Source of the DNA: an uncultured Lachnospiraceae bacterium
GTDB lineage: Bacteria; Bacillota; Clostridia; Lachnospirales; Lachnospiraceae
Assembly (NCBI GenBank): GCA_910578645.1
Contig: CAJTQI010000008.1
Location: 62,001-126,000 of the forward strand
Length of the DNA: 64,000 bases
Reading direction: 5' to 3'
The translations under genes and the position numbers were made by a program. Position 1 is the stretch's first letter. The number at the start of each line of letters is the position of its first letter. The notes under the pieces are model-generated. The model did not search any database and was not told the origin of the DNA. It saw only the letters and a list, made by a program, of their open reading frames with translations. Shown here in pieces: positions 1-8,031 of this stretch.

Positions 1-843
1 CAAAGACTCCGTTTTTTCTGGGGTTTGTTGGATACGTACGTTTTTGGTAACATGCTTCCGGCTTTCTTGTTGGTGGTTTTGGTGCTTGCGGTGACGGCGC
101 ACAGGCAGCGAAGCGCACAGAGGATGAGGCGGATGAAGCAAGGGACGCAGCCTGAAATTGACAGTGGTGAAGCAACGGTGTGTGAAGAGGAGCAAGGTGG
201 GTTTGGAGCCGCATTTTGGATGCTTGTTTTTGCAACCCTGGGATATTTTGTGACGGTGTCAAAAACTGCGCTGCTATTAGGCGATACATCTAACCGTTAT
301 CAGCTTCCGGTTTACGGCATCATCGTGTTATTGGTTTTTCAGGCAATATGGGGATTGTGGAAGCGGGTGGTATTTTCTTCGGATGGGAAGTGTTTTGACC
401 GGGGCGAAAGAACGGGAAAATGGATAAAGAGTGCCTGGACAGTGTGCGCTCTGGTATGCCTGGTAATCGATGGTGCAGGTCTTATGTCCGGAAAGACGGT
501 CTTCCTTTATCCGGAAGAACGAGAACAGATTGTCTACGCGGAAAAAATGGCACAGCAGGGTGTGCCGGTGGTTTATCTCTATGAGACAGGGGCGGAATGG
601 TGTATATGGGATGTGGCCAACGAACTGTTTGTCCATCCGACAGTTTATTTTGCAGCGGTGCAGGGTGACGTCCCGATTGCGGATGACAGAATCAGGAATG
701 CGGATGAACTGGTGGTATACATGGCAAAAGGAGCGGATGCAGGGCGGCAGGCAGAGAGGATTTTCCGGAGTAATCCGGGACTGGAAGAAGACAGTCTGGT
801 GTTTGAACAAAAGTATTGTGATGTGTATTATTTTAGCAAATAG
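1..843 (+). CDS. C-terminal part of a polytopic membrane protein (5' end outside window)
   Basis: The reading frame is open from the first base, and the first possible start (TTG at 25) has no convincing ribosome site, so this is probably the end of a longer gene. About 280 residues are visible. They hold three to four hydrophobic segments (around MLPAFLLVVLVLAV, FWMLVFATLGYFV, VYGIIVLLVFQAIW and WTVCALVCLVI) and then a soluble C-terminal domain of about 110 residues ending at the TAG. This layout, membrane helices followed by an outer soluble tail, matches the GT-C-like membrane proteins further along the window, for example those at 34538 and 37576. I cannot name a family or a substrate. 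The gene lies just upstream of pseB but is separated from it by a promoter. Confidence 0.6.
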   Translation, partial: QRLRFFWGLLDTYVFGNMLPAFLLVVLVLAVTAHRQRSAQRMRRMKQGTQPEIDSGEATVCEEEQGGFGAAFWMLVFATLGYFVTVSKTALLLGDTSNRYQLPVYGIIVLLVFQAIWGLWKRVVFSSDGKCFDRGERTGKWIKSAWTVCALVCLVIDGAGLMSGKTVFLYPEEREQIVYAEKMAQQGVPVVYLYETGAEWCIWDVANELFVHPTVYFAAVQGDVPIADDRIRNADELVVYMAKGADAGRQAERIFRSNPGLEEDSLVFEQKYCDVYYFSK

Positions 844-881
844 ATTAAGCAATTTATCGAGCAACTTAAGATTTTAGAAGA

Positions 882-910
882 TTGCAAAGGATTTTTGGCT
901 ATGTTATACT
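882..910 (+). promoter_or_regulatory. Sigma-A promoter for pseB, extended -10
   Basis: A TTGCAA box (882-887), a 17 bp spacer and TATACT (905-910) preceded by TG form a good extended -10 promoter. It lies about 80 bp before the pseB start codon, in the gap after the previous gene. Confidence 0.6.
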
Positions 911-990
911 AAAGGGCGATGTAAAAGGTATATTTTTCAATTGTCTGGTTAAGAAATATAAATAGAGTATACAAAATTGGAGGAACTCAT

Positions 991-1983
991 ATGTTAAATA
1001 ATAAAACAATATTGATTACCGGAGGTACAGGTTCTTTTGGCAAATGCTTTACCAAGTATGTTTTGACGCACTATGAGCCGAAGAAAATTATTATTTATTC
1101 GCGGGATGAATTTAAGCAGTGGCTTATGGCGGATGAGTTCAGGGAATATGAGAATAAGCTTCGCTTTTTTATTGGGGATGTGAGGGATGTGGAGCGTTTA
1201 AGAAGGGCCTGTGAGGGAGTGGATTACATTATCCATGCGGCGGCTTTAAAACAGGTTCCGGCTTGTGAGTACAATCCCAATGAGGCGATTAAGACCAATA
1301 TACACGGGGCGATGAATGTGATTGATGCGGCATTGGACAGCGGCGTGCACAGGGTGGTGGCGCTTTCTACAGACAAGGCGGTAAACCCGGTTAATCTGTA
1401 CGGCGGTACGAAACTGGTATCGGACAAGCTGTTTGTGGCGGCCAATGCCTATGCAGGCACGAAGGATATTAATTTCTCTATTGTGCGCTACGGCAATGTA
1501 GCGGGCAGCCGTGGTTCGGTCATCCCGGTATTCCATAAGCTGATTAAGGAGGGGAAGACGGAAATGCCGGTTACGGATGTCCGGATGACGCGTTTCTGGA
1601 TTAGTCTGACGCAGGGTGTGGAGCTTGTCATTAAGGCGCTTACGGAAGCCAAGGGCGGCGAGACTTTTATCAGTAAAATACCGTCCTTTAAAGTGACTGA
1701 TTTGGCGGAGGCGATGCTGCCGGGATGCACCATCAGGGAAACAGGTATCCGGCCGGGCGAGAAACTTCATGAGATTATGGTGACAACAGAAGATTCCCAC
1801 ACCACATATGAGTACGATAAGCATTTTATCGTTTATCCGCAGATGGTATGGAATGACAGGCAGCAGTTTGCGCCCTGCGGCAAAAAGGTGGAAGAGGGGT
1901 TCGCTTACAGTTCAGGGACGAATAAAGAATGGCTGTCGGTGGAGGATATCAGGCGTCTTCTTAAGGATGTAGTGTTGGAATAG
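991..1983 (+). CDS. pseB: UDP-GlcNAc 4,6-dehydratase (inverting), PseB
   Basis: PseB converts UDP-GlcNAc to UDP-2-acetamido-2,6-dideoxy-beta-L-arabino-hexos-4-ulose, the first step towards pseudaminic acid, in the cytoplasm. The 330-residue protein is a short SDR enzyme with the NAD(P)-binding GGTGSFG loop at residues 11-17, the STDK motif at 126-129 and Tyr137/Lys141 in LYGGTK, as in the known PseB/FlaA1 family. Its length is normal for PseB, and it lacks the N-terminal membrane helices of PglF/CapD proteins (compare 45609). The start is preceded by GGAGG at a good distance. It has its own promoter and is followed by pseC after a 300 bp structured gap. The family call is strong. Confidence 0.93.
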   Translation: MLNNKTILITGGTGSFGKCFTKYVLTHYEPKKIIIYSRDEFKQWLMADEFREYENKLRFFIGDVRDVERLRRACEGVDYIIHAAALKQVPACEYNPNEAIKTNIHGAMNVIDAALDSGVHRVVALSTDKAVNPVNLYGGTKLVSDKLFVAANAYAGTKDINFSIVRYGNVAGSRGSVIPVFHKLIKEGKTEMPVTDVRMTRFWISLTQGVELVIKALTEAKGGETFISKIPSFKVTDLAEAMLPGCTIRETGIRPGEKLHEIMVTTEDSHTTYEYDKHFIVYPQMVWNDRQQFAPCGKKVEEGFAYSSGTNKEWLSVEDIRRLLKDVVLE

Positions 1984-2014
1984 GCCGGAAATAGAATATT
2001 GAAAAAATGAATCA

Positions 2015-2111
2015 AGGCTGTCGCAAAATGACAGATTCAAACAGTATGTGGCATTGCTGTCGTGCATATCAGTGCTATGTAGTGTAGGACTACGGCATTT
2101 TGTAGCAGCCT
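2015..2111 (+). repeat. Imperfect palindrome after pseB, followed by a T run
   Basis: The arms 2015-2030 and 2096-2111 pair over 16 positions with one mismatch and two G-U pairs, enclosing a 65 nt loop that can form smaller hairpins. The right arm is followed by a TTCTTTTTT run. It could be a terminator, a REP-like element or part of a longer leader. The short open frame at 2048-2257 overlapping it looks non-coding. Confidence 0.5.
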
Positions 2112-2161
2112 GTTCTTTTTTACCCTATAGGAAAGTACGCCATAATGTGGTGAGATGCCAA

Positions 2162-2215
2162 CAAGAATTTGTGGAGCAAATTCTTGCAAAGTTGGCCGCC
2201 GGGCCAACTTTTTTT
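2162..2215 (+). terminator. Double-hairpin intrinsic terminator between pseB and pseC
   Basis: A perfect 10 bp hairpin (2162-2171 with 2177-2186) is followed by CAAA and a second GC-rich hairpin (2188-2197 with 2202-2211) that runs into seven Ts. The same order (hairpin, CAAA, hairpin, T run) occurs at 6131-6178. It would limit read-through from pseB into pseC. Confidence 0.7.
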
Positions 2216-2288
2216 ATATATGCCCGGAAGCGCTTTCGCACATTTAACCGAAAATGATTTTCTATAACGCTTGGGAATGGAGGAAAAG

Positions 2289-3497
2289 ATGAATCAACGC
2301 ACAGTTAATAAGCCTGCCATAGAGGGCGGCACACCCGTCAGGACGGAGAAAATTTACTATGGGCACCAATACATAGACGACGCTGATATCCAGGCAGTGG
2401 TGGAGGTATTAAAGAGCGAAGCGCTGACCTGCGGCCCGAAAATCAAAGAACTGGAAGATAAATTATGCCGGATAACCGGGGCAAAATATGCGGTGGTTTG
2501 CAGCAATGGTACGGCGGCGCTTCACATTGCGGCGCTGGCGGCCGGAGTCGGCGAAGGGGATGAAGTGATTACCACGCCCATTACTTTCGCAGCCTCAGCA
2601 AACTGTGCACTGTATTGTGGGGCAACACCGGTGTTTGCGGACATCGAGCCGGAGACTTATAACATTGACCCGGAGAAAGTGGAAGCAGCCATTACGCAGC
2701 GGACGAGAGCCGTCGTTGCGGTAGACTATACAGGACAGTCTGTGGCGCTTAATCCGCTGAAACAGATATGCCGCAAACATGGGCTTACGCTCATTGAGGA
2801 TGGCGCCCATGTAATCGGCACGAAGTATGAGGGTAAGGCTAACGGCTCTATCGCAGACATGACTACTTTCAGTTTTCATCCGGTGAAGACGGTTACCGGA
2901 GGTGAAGGCGGTGCGGTACTTACCAATGACGAAGTATTGTACCGGAAACTGCTTCTTTACCGTTCCCACGGTATTACAAGGGATACAAGTTTGATGGAGC
3001 ATGAGCCGGATGGGGCATGGTATTACGAGCAGGTGGATTTGGGGTATAATTACCGTATAACAGATATCCAGGCAGCGCTTATCATCAGCCAGCTTGACAA
3101 GTTGGACATGTTCAGTAAAAGAAGGAAAGAGATTGTGGCGCGGTATAATGAAGGCTTCGGTAAGCTCGAGATGCTTTTTGTGCAGAAGGAAATCCCGGAG
3201 TCAGATACTACAAGGCATCTGTACATCCTTCGCATTGTTCCTGAGAAGCTTAGGATTGACAGACGACAGTTTTTTGATGCGTTGGCGGCGGAGAATGTGT
3301 GCTGCAATGTGCATTATATACCTACTTATTATTTCCCATATTATGAAAAGTTGGGATATAGGAGAGGTTTGTGTCCAAATGCGGAGAAACTATATGAGGA
3401 GATGATTTCCCTGCCGCTTTACTACGCCATGACGGATGAGGATGTGGAAAGTGTCATTGAGGCGGTGACGAAGATTGCGATATATTATGGAAAGTAG
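2289..3497 (+). CDS. pseC: UDP-4-amino-4,6-dideoxy-N-acetyl-beta-L-altrosamine transaminase, PseC
   Basis: PseC is the PLP enzyme that aminates the PseB product at C4 using glutamate, step two of Pse synthesis. The 402-residue protein has the DegT/DnrJ/EryC1 fold: SNGTAALHIAAL near residue 72, EDGAHVIG near 160 and the Schiff-base lysine Lys200 in SFHPVK, followed by the TGGEGG loop. The SFHPVK form and the N-terminal KPAIEGGTPVR stretch are typical of PseC rather than of WecE or PglE. I start at ATG 2289 because GGAGG sits at 2279-2283; the frame also has a TTG at 2271 and an ATG at 2277, but these have no such site. The stop codon overlaps the start of the next gene. Confidence 0.92.
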   Translation: MNQRTVNKPAIEGGTPVRTEKIYYGHQYIDDADIQAVVEVLKSEALTCGPKIKELEDKLCRITGAKYAVVCSNGTAALHIAALAAGVGEGDEVITTPITFAASANCALYCGATPVFADIEPETYNIDPEKVEAAITQRTRAVVAVDYTGQSVALNPLKQICRKHGLTLIEDGAHVIGTKYEGKANGSIADMTTFSFHPVKTVTGGEGGAVLTNDEVLYRKLLLYRSHGITRDTSLMEHEPDGAWYYEQVDLGYNYRITDIQAALIISQLDKLDMFSKRRKEIVARYNEGFGKLEMLFVQKEIPESDTTRHLYILRIVPEKLRIDRRQFFDALAAENVCCNVHYIPTYYFPYYEKLGYRRGLCPNAEKLYEEMISLPLYYAMTDEDVESVIEAVTKIAIYYGK

Positions 3498-5733
3498 GTC
3501 GGACAGCAGCATGCAGACGAAAGAGATATCGTTGAAAACACAGATACTATATATTGTTGTAGTATGTCTTGTTACACTTTTATTATGGTTTCATAATGAA
3601 GGGAATAAGCCGTTAGTCTATACAGGAGCAAACTTACATCATTCGGTGGGATTAGTGGATTCGGAAAGTAATCTTGTGGTGCGGGAAGCCGTGGCGATGA
3701 ACGGCTCGGTAGCCAGTACGCCCAAATATATTATCAATAGAGGGACTTATACTGCCAGCCTGGATTACGTGGCGGAGGAGGAAGGTTCCGTATTAGAACT
3801 TTGGGAACAGGGCAGGAAGATAGCGGCCTGGCCGATTGACCATACACAGACGAGGATGGATGAAGAGTTTACCTTGTCCAAAGATGCCAAACAGCTGCAG
3901 TTACAAGTAAATTACAGTGGTAAAGGCGCATTGACTATCATGCAGTTTAGTCTTTTGCCGCATACGATGTTCTATTCGGATACGTATTTCTTTATTGTAC
4001 TTTTTCTTGCAGGCAGCCTTTTTGTCTGGCTCGGTTTCATAAAGGGCAGGTTAAAACTCAGCCAGGAGAGGCTTGTGGATTACAGCATAATCCTAGGGGT
4101 GGCGCTGCTTGCCATGTCACCGATGATGCAGACGTATTTGTACAACGGCGATGATTTGTGTTATCATCTGGCGCGCTTGGAGGGACTCAAAGACGGGATT
4201 CTTGACGGCCAGATTCCGGTGAATATCCAACCGGAGGGATTACAGGGAAACGGTTACATGAATGCCATGTATCCTTATCTGTTTTTATACGTGGGGGCTT
4301 TCTTGCGGATTTGCCGTGTGTCCATTGGCTTATCGTACAAAGTGCTGGTGTTTTTGGCCAATCTTGGTTCGGCTGTCTGCGCCTATGTTGCCATGAAATC
4401 TATGTGTAAATCCCGCCGCAGCGTGATGCTGGCGGTGGTGTTATATACGTTGATGCCTTACCGGTTTACAAATATTTTTTCCAGGGGAGATTTGGGAGAA
4501 ACTTTGGCGCTTATTTTCTGGCCCTTTGTGATTGCCGGGCTATACCATGTTATTATGGGGGAACGGAAATATTGGTATTTTCTCGTCATCGGGTTTAGCG
4601 GGGCATTGCAGAGCCATATTTTAAGTGTGGCTTTTGTGGCAGCGATATGTGTGGTAACGGCACTTGTGTATTGTGTGCGTATTTTGAAAGAGAAGAGGTA
4701 CATAGAAATCGGCAAGGCGGCGGGGATATCGCTACTGCTTAATCTATGGTATCTTGCCCCTTTTCTATATTACTATTTTGGAGATAACTTGAGCACGGGC
4801 GCGCTTAGATGGAGCGGTTATTTTGAACAGTCCATTAATCCCTCCAATTTTACACAGAGCATCAGCCTTTACAATAAGCAGTATTTTTCACTGGGGCTGG
4901 CGCTTTTAGGATGTGTAGGTATTGGGGTAATCTGGCTTTTATGTGAGAAAAAAGAGCATAAAGAAAGTTTGGACGGATATTTGATGTACCTGTTTGTGCT
5001 AGGTTTTCTCTTGATGTATATGACAACGGGATATTTCCCTAACAAAGCATTTCTTGGCAATGACTTGTTCCATAATGTGGCGACGATGATTCAGTTTCCG
5101 TGGCGGTTTATAGGCCCGGCATCTACCTGTTTTCTTTTTGTTGGGGCGTTGGGGCTTGCCCGCTCAGGCGTACTGAAGCCATACCGGAATATTATTTTTG
5201 CGATGCTTGTGAGCCTGAATCTTCTTGTGATTATATCGGTGCCGACGGACAATAACCATATGCCTTATACCAATGCGGAGGCGATAGTCTCGAAAGGGCA
5301 TGAAAGTAAGCTTGGGGCGAATATTGGTTTGTTCTATCCTCATGAATGGCGGCTTGACGGTGCCGGAGACGAGAAATTGGTTTCCAGTGTGATTACATCT
5401 GATATCGAGAGCGTCACCATTCACGACTACCAGAAGAAGGGAACGAAAGCCGTGACGGTCTACACGGCTACGGCGGATAACTGTTATATAGAATTGCCTA
5501 TTCAGAGTTACAAGGGCTATCGCGCGTATGACGAGAACGGTAAGAAGCTTACGTTTGAACGTGGTATGGGAGCCAGACTGCGTTTTTGGGTAAAAGGAGA
5601 CGGTTTGGAACATACGATTCATGTCCGTTATGGCCCTCATCCTTTGTTTATCATGGCGAACCTGGTTTCCGTACTGACGCTTGCGGGTTTGGTTTGGCAG
5701 TGGCGCAAGACGAAAAGAAACGCTGAGGATTAG
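3487..5733 (+). CDS. Large polytopic membrane protein, PTPS-related / GT-C-like
   Basis: The 748-residue protein starts with one membrane helix (about residues 17-35) and an outer domain of roughly 125 residues. About ten or more helices follow, then an outer C-terminal domain and a last helix at the end. After the first core helix it carries the acidic loop motif YNGDDLCYHLAR, the place where GT-C glycosyltransferases keep their metal-binding acidic residues, and later MPYRFTNIFSRGDLGE. The pattern resembles the '6-pyruvoyl-tetrahydropterin synthase-related' membrane family, whose function is not known; the name does not imply pterin chemistry. It overlaps pseC by 11 bp and is probably co-transcribed with it. 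I infer a role in transferring a sugar from polyprenyl phosphate outside the membrane. TTG 3475 and ATG 3511 are alternative starts. Confidence 0.6.
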   Translation: MESRSDSSMQTKEISLKTQILYIVVVCLVTLLLWFHNEGNKPLVYTGANLHHSVGLVDSESNLVVREAVAMNGSVASTPKYIINRGTYTASLDYVAEEEGSVLELWEQGRKIAAWPIDHTQTRMDEEFTLSKDAKQLQLQVNYSGKGALTIMQFSLLPHTMFYSDTYFFIVLFLAGSLFVWLGFIKGRLKLSQERLVDYSIILGVALLAMSPMMQTYLYNGDDLCYHLARLEGLKDGILDGQIPVNIQPEGLQGNGYMNAMYPYLFLYVGAFLRICRVSIGLSYKVLVFLANLGSAVCAYVAMKSMCKSRRSVMLAVVLYTLMPYRFTNIFSRGDLGETLALIFWPFVIAGLYHVIMGERKYWYFLVIGFSGALQSHILSVAFVAAICVVTALVYCVRILKEKRYIEIGKAAGISLLLNLWYLAPFLYYYFGDNLSTGALRWSGYFEQSINPSNFTQSISLYNKQYFSLGLALLGCVGIGVIWLLCEKKEHKESLDGYLMYLFVLGFLLMYMTTGYFPNKAFLGNDLFHNVATMIQFPWRFIGPASTCFLFVGALGLARSGVLKPYRNIIFAMLVSLNLLVIISVPTDNNHMPYTNAEAIVSKGHESKLGANIGLFYPHEWRLDGAGDEKLVSSVITSDIESVTIHDYQKKGTKAVTVYTATADNCYIELPIQSYKGYRAYDENGKKLTFERGMGARLRFWVKGDGLEHTIHVRYGPHPLFIMANLVSVLTLAGLVWQWRKTKRNAED

Positions 5734-5752
5734 AAAAAAGTATTTCTATACA

Positions 5753-6057
5753 GATTAGGGTGTCAAAAGGTGCATAATATAAGTTGCAAGAGCAAATTGC
5801 ATAAAATGTTCCCTTGTGTCCGTCTCCGTCATATGGATTTTCTAAAATATTCCGGAAAACCTATGGGAACGAACGTAACCGCCCTCTATTCGCCATCCGG
5901 GCGAACATCGGGCTTTTTGGGGCATCCATGCCCCAAAATTACTGGAGATATATCGGAATATTAAGAAAATCTCATATTCCTGTGAAGGACAACTTCGTGA
6001 ACATTTTGTGCAATCTGACAGTGAAATTTTATGATAGCGCCTTTTGGCACCCTAATC
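5753..6057 (+). repeat. ~300 nt palindromic structured element (MITE-like or structured RNA)
   Basis: This gene-free stretch folds on itself in three blocks: 5753-5773 with 6037-6057 (21 positions, two U-G), 5796-5811 with 5999-6014 (16 positions, one U-G) and 5836-5854 with 5954-5971 (one indel). The first two blocks are in exact register. At all three substituted positions the left base is T and the right base G, so pairing survives only in a plus-strand transcript. The tip holds two further hairpins, 5889-5894/5900-5905 and 5915-5925/5928-5938. Short open frames at 5770-5964 and 5814-6068 look non-coding. A folded miniature transposable element and a functional RNA are both possible. Confidence 0.65.
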
Positions 6058-6114
6058 CTATACAATAAAAAGGCAGAAACGGTTTGCCGCTGTCTGCCTT
6101 TTTATTGTATAGGA
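6056..6114. terminator. Bidirectional terminator, 22 bp perfect stem
   Basis: Arms 6056-6077 and 6093-6114 are perfectly complementary with a 15 nt loop. The inner part is AAAAAGGCAGA...TCTGCCTTTTT, so either strand gives a GC stem followed by Ts. It separates the plus-strand membrane gene from the converging minus-strand transporter operon. Confidence 0.75.
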
Positions 6115-6130
6115 AATTCCTCCGCTTATC

Positions 6131-6178
6131 CGAGTTTGCCGGAGGCAAATCTCGCAAACGAGCAAAGCTCGTTTTTTT
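6131..6178 (+). terminator. Double-hairpin terminator of the same design as 2162-2215
   Basis: Hairpin 6131-6140/6144-6154 (one bulge) is followed by CAAA and hairpin 6156-6163/6167-6174 running into seven Ts. Its T run touches the stop codon of the converging permease gene. The stretch before it (TATAGGAAA at 6109-6117) also matches the one before the first copy (2126-2134). Confidence 0.65.
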
Positions 6179-6986
6179 ATTTTACAGCCCCTGTGATACC
6201 TTCTGCGAAGCTCTTCTGCAAACAGAAGAATACGATAGCAGTGGGAATGGTACAGATGAATACGCCCAACATCAGCATACCGTAATCAACGGTGTAACCG
6301 CCAAGCAGGTTAGCAACGAGCATCGGCATGGTAATGGAGTCATTTGTAAGAAGGATTACCTTCGGCCACAGGTAGTTATTCCATGCATTCATAAATACGA
6401 TGGTCATAGCTGCCGCATATGTGGAGCGCATCGTGGGGAAGAACATGCGGAAAAAGATGGAAAGTTCGCTCAATCCATCGATTCTCGCCGCCTCGATGAT
6501 ATCATGCGGGAAAGACCTGGAGGCCTGCCGGAACATCATAATCATAAACGGTGTGGAGATGGACGGAAGCATAAATGCTGCCATGGTGTTTACCATGCCC
6601 AATGTAGAAAACATACGGAACATGGGAATCATAACGGCTGCGAAAGGAATCATCATAGCGGTCAGCAAAACCGTAAACACGGCATCCTTACCCTTGTCAT
6701 GATAAATTTCAAAGCCATATCCGGCGATAGAGCAGACAACAAGGCATAGTACCGTCAACACAATAGAGTTTCTAAACGAATTCCAGAGTGCAAGCCCGAG
6801 ATTCTGGTTGGAAATCAGGGATTTATAATTTTCAACCAGGTATGTGCCGGGATAAAGCTTGCCGGCAATAACATCTACGCTCTTATTTGTAGCTGCACAG
6901 AACATATAGTACAGCGGGAAGACAGAAATAAGAGAAAAAATTGTTAAGAATGCATACATAGCGAATTTTTTGCCTTTGCTCATCAT
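6177..6986 (-). CDS. Carbohydrate ABC transporter permease, MalG type
   Basis: Inner permease of a CUT1-family sugar importer, 269 residues with six predicted membrane helices. The cytoplasmic EAA loop that docks on the ATPase is visible as EAARIDGLSELSIFFRMFFP at about residues 166-185. The start codon overlaps the stop of the upstream permease by four bases, so the two are translationally coupled. No ATPase gene follows; the operon ends at the terminator 6056-6114. Many Firmicutes CUT1 importers rely on a shared MsmK/MalK-type ATPase encoded elsewhere, which I infer here. Substrate is inferred from the facing glycosidase genes, not from this protein. Confidence 0.88.
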   Translation of the reverse strand: MMSKGKKFAMYAFLTIFSLISVFPLYYMFCAATNKSVDVIAGKLYPGTYLVENYKSLISNQNLGLALWNSFRNSIVLTVLCLVVCSIAGYGFEIYHDKGKDAVFTVLLTAMMIPFAAVMIPMFRMFSTLGMVNTMAAFMLPSISTPFMIMMFRQASRSFPHDIIEAARIDGLSELSIFFRMFFPTMRSTYAAAMTIVFMNAWNNYLWPKVILLTNDSITMPMLVANLLGGYTVDYGMLMLGVFICTIPTAIVFFCLQKSFAEGITGAVK

Positions 6987-7870
6987 CTCTCATCACCTAC
7001 TTTCATCTGTAATATCGCCAAAACAGCAACCATAATCAGGATAAGAATGGACATCGCAGCCGCGTAGCCGAAATTCGGGCTTTGAACGAAGGATGTATTG
7101 TATATGTAATGTGACATCGTCATGGTTGATTTACCGGGGCCGCCGTTGGTCAGGTTCAAGGATTCGTCGAACAACTGCAGCGTACCATTTGTAGATGTAA
7201 TGGTGGTTAACAGGATAGTCGGCTTTAACAGTGGAACCGTAATCTTGAAGAAGGTCTGCAGCGGACTTGCACCGTCAATTCTTGCCGCCTCATAGACAGA
7301 ATATTCGATATTCTGTAAGCCGGACAGGTAGAATACCATATTGTATCCGGTCCATCTCCAAATCAATGCGATAATGATAACCGCACGGGCCGTCCATGCA
7401 TTGGCAAACCACATAACGGGATTCATGCCAACTCCGCGAAGAACCGTGTTGATAAATCCATCGTTGGCAAAGAGGGAACGGAAAATCATTGCGTAAGATA
7501 CAAGAGATGTTGCACATGGCAGGAATATACAGGTACGGAACAGCCCTTTGAAACGGAGCTGCTTGTTGTTCAGTAAAGACGCCAGAATCAAGGCAAGAAC
7601 CAACATAACAGGAACTTGGATGATTAAGTAAAAGAATGTATTAAACAGTGTCTGTTTAAATGTAGGGTCTTTCAAAATACGCGTATAATTACTAAATCCG
7701 GTAAAACTTAGGTTAACGCCCATGCCCGTCTGCAAAGACAGGATAAATGCCCGTATCATGGGATAGAAGCTAGTCCAACAAATCAGAAATACCGCCGGTG
7801 CCAGGAATATCCATCCGGTGAGACCATGCTTTTGCTGAAGAGTGAACCCTTTTTTCTTTTGCTCGTTCAT
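6983..7870 (-). CDS. Carbohydrate ABC transporter permease, MalF type
   Basis: Partner permease of the CUT1 importer, 295 residues. It has a first helix around LTGWIFLAPAVFLICWTSF, a long first outer loop and the EAA loop EAARIDGASPLQTFFKITVP towards the C-terminus. I start at ATG 7870 because AGGAGGGG lies nine bases upstream; the frame is open for 41 more codons upstream but that stretch overlaps a hairpin and has no ribosome site. The gene follows the binding-protein gene after about 160 bp that contain a terminator-like hairpin, which would lower permease expression relative to the binding protein. Confidence 0.88.
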   Translation of the reverse strand: MNEQKKKGFTLQQKHGLTGWIFLAPAVFLICWTSFYPMIRAFILSLQTGMGVNLSFTGFSNYTRILKDPTFKQTLFNTFFYLIIQVPVMLVLALILASLLNNKQLRFKGLFRTCIFLPCATSLVSYAMIFRSLFANDGFINTVLRGVGMNPVMWFANAWTARAVIIIALIWRWTGYNMVFYLSGLQNIEYSVYEAARIDGASPLQTFFKITVPLLKPTILLTTITSTNGTLQLFDESLNLTNGGPGKSTMTMSHYIYNTSFVQSPNFGYAAAMSILILIMVAVLAILQMKVGDER

Positions 7871-7960
7871 AACTTGTTCCCCTCCTTTAAGATAAATGTT
7901 TAAGGTGTCTCTATTGCTTGTAATGCTGCAAAATAATGTGACAGGGCTTTCATAAGGTAA

Positions 7961-8005
7961 AAAAAGGTCTGTCTGCTGCTTTGACAGCAGCAACAGACCT
8001 TTTTA
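7961..8005 (-). terminator. Intercistronic hairpin between binding protein and permeases
   Basis: Read on the minus strand, a stem of about 18 bp with one bulge (outer part AAAAAGGTCTGT with ACAGACCTTTTT) ends in a T run. It sits after the binding-protein stop codon and before the permease start, so it is best read as a partial terminator or mRNA-stabilising structure. Confidence 0.6.
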
Positions 8006-8031
8006 CAATCATATTATTTGGTGGAAATAAA

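Noticed and set aside
991..1983. PglF/CapD rather than PseB
   Set aside because: The protein is short, has no N-terminal helices and keeps the catalytic Tyr137 that is Met in the long class.
2048..2257. 69-codon open frame between pseB and pseC
   Set aside because: It runs through a palindrome and a terminator and has no ribosome site.
5753..6057. Insertion sequence with transposase
   Set aside because: There is inverted-repeat structure but no transposase frame in the gap or anywhere in the window.
5770..6068. Small proteins of 64 and 84 residues in the gap before the transporter operon
   Set aside because: Both lie inside the large palindromic element, have no ribosome site and no recognisable features.
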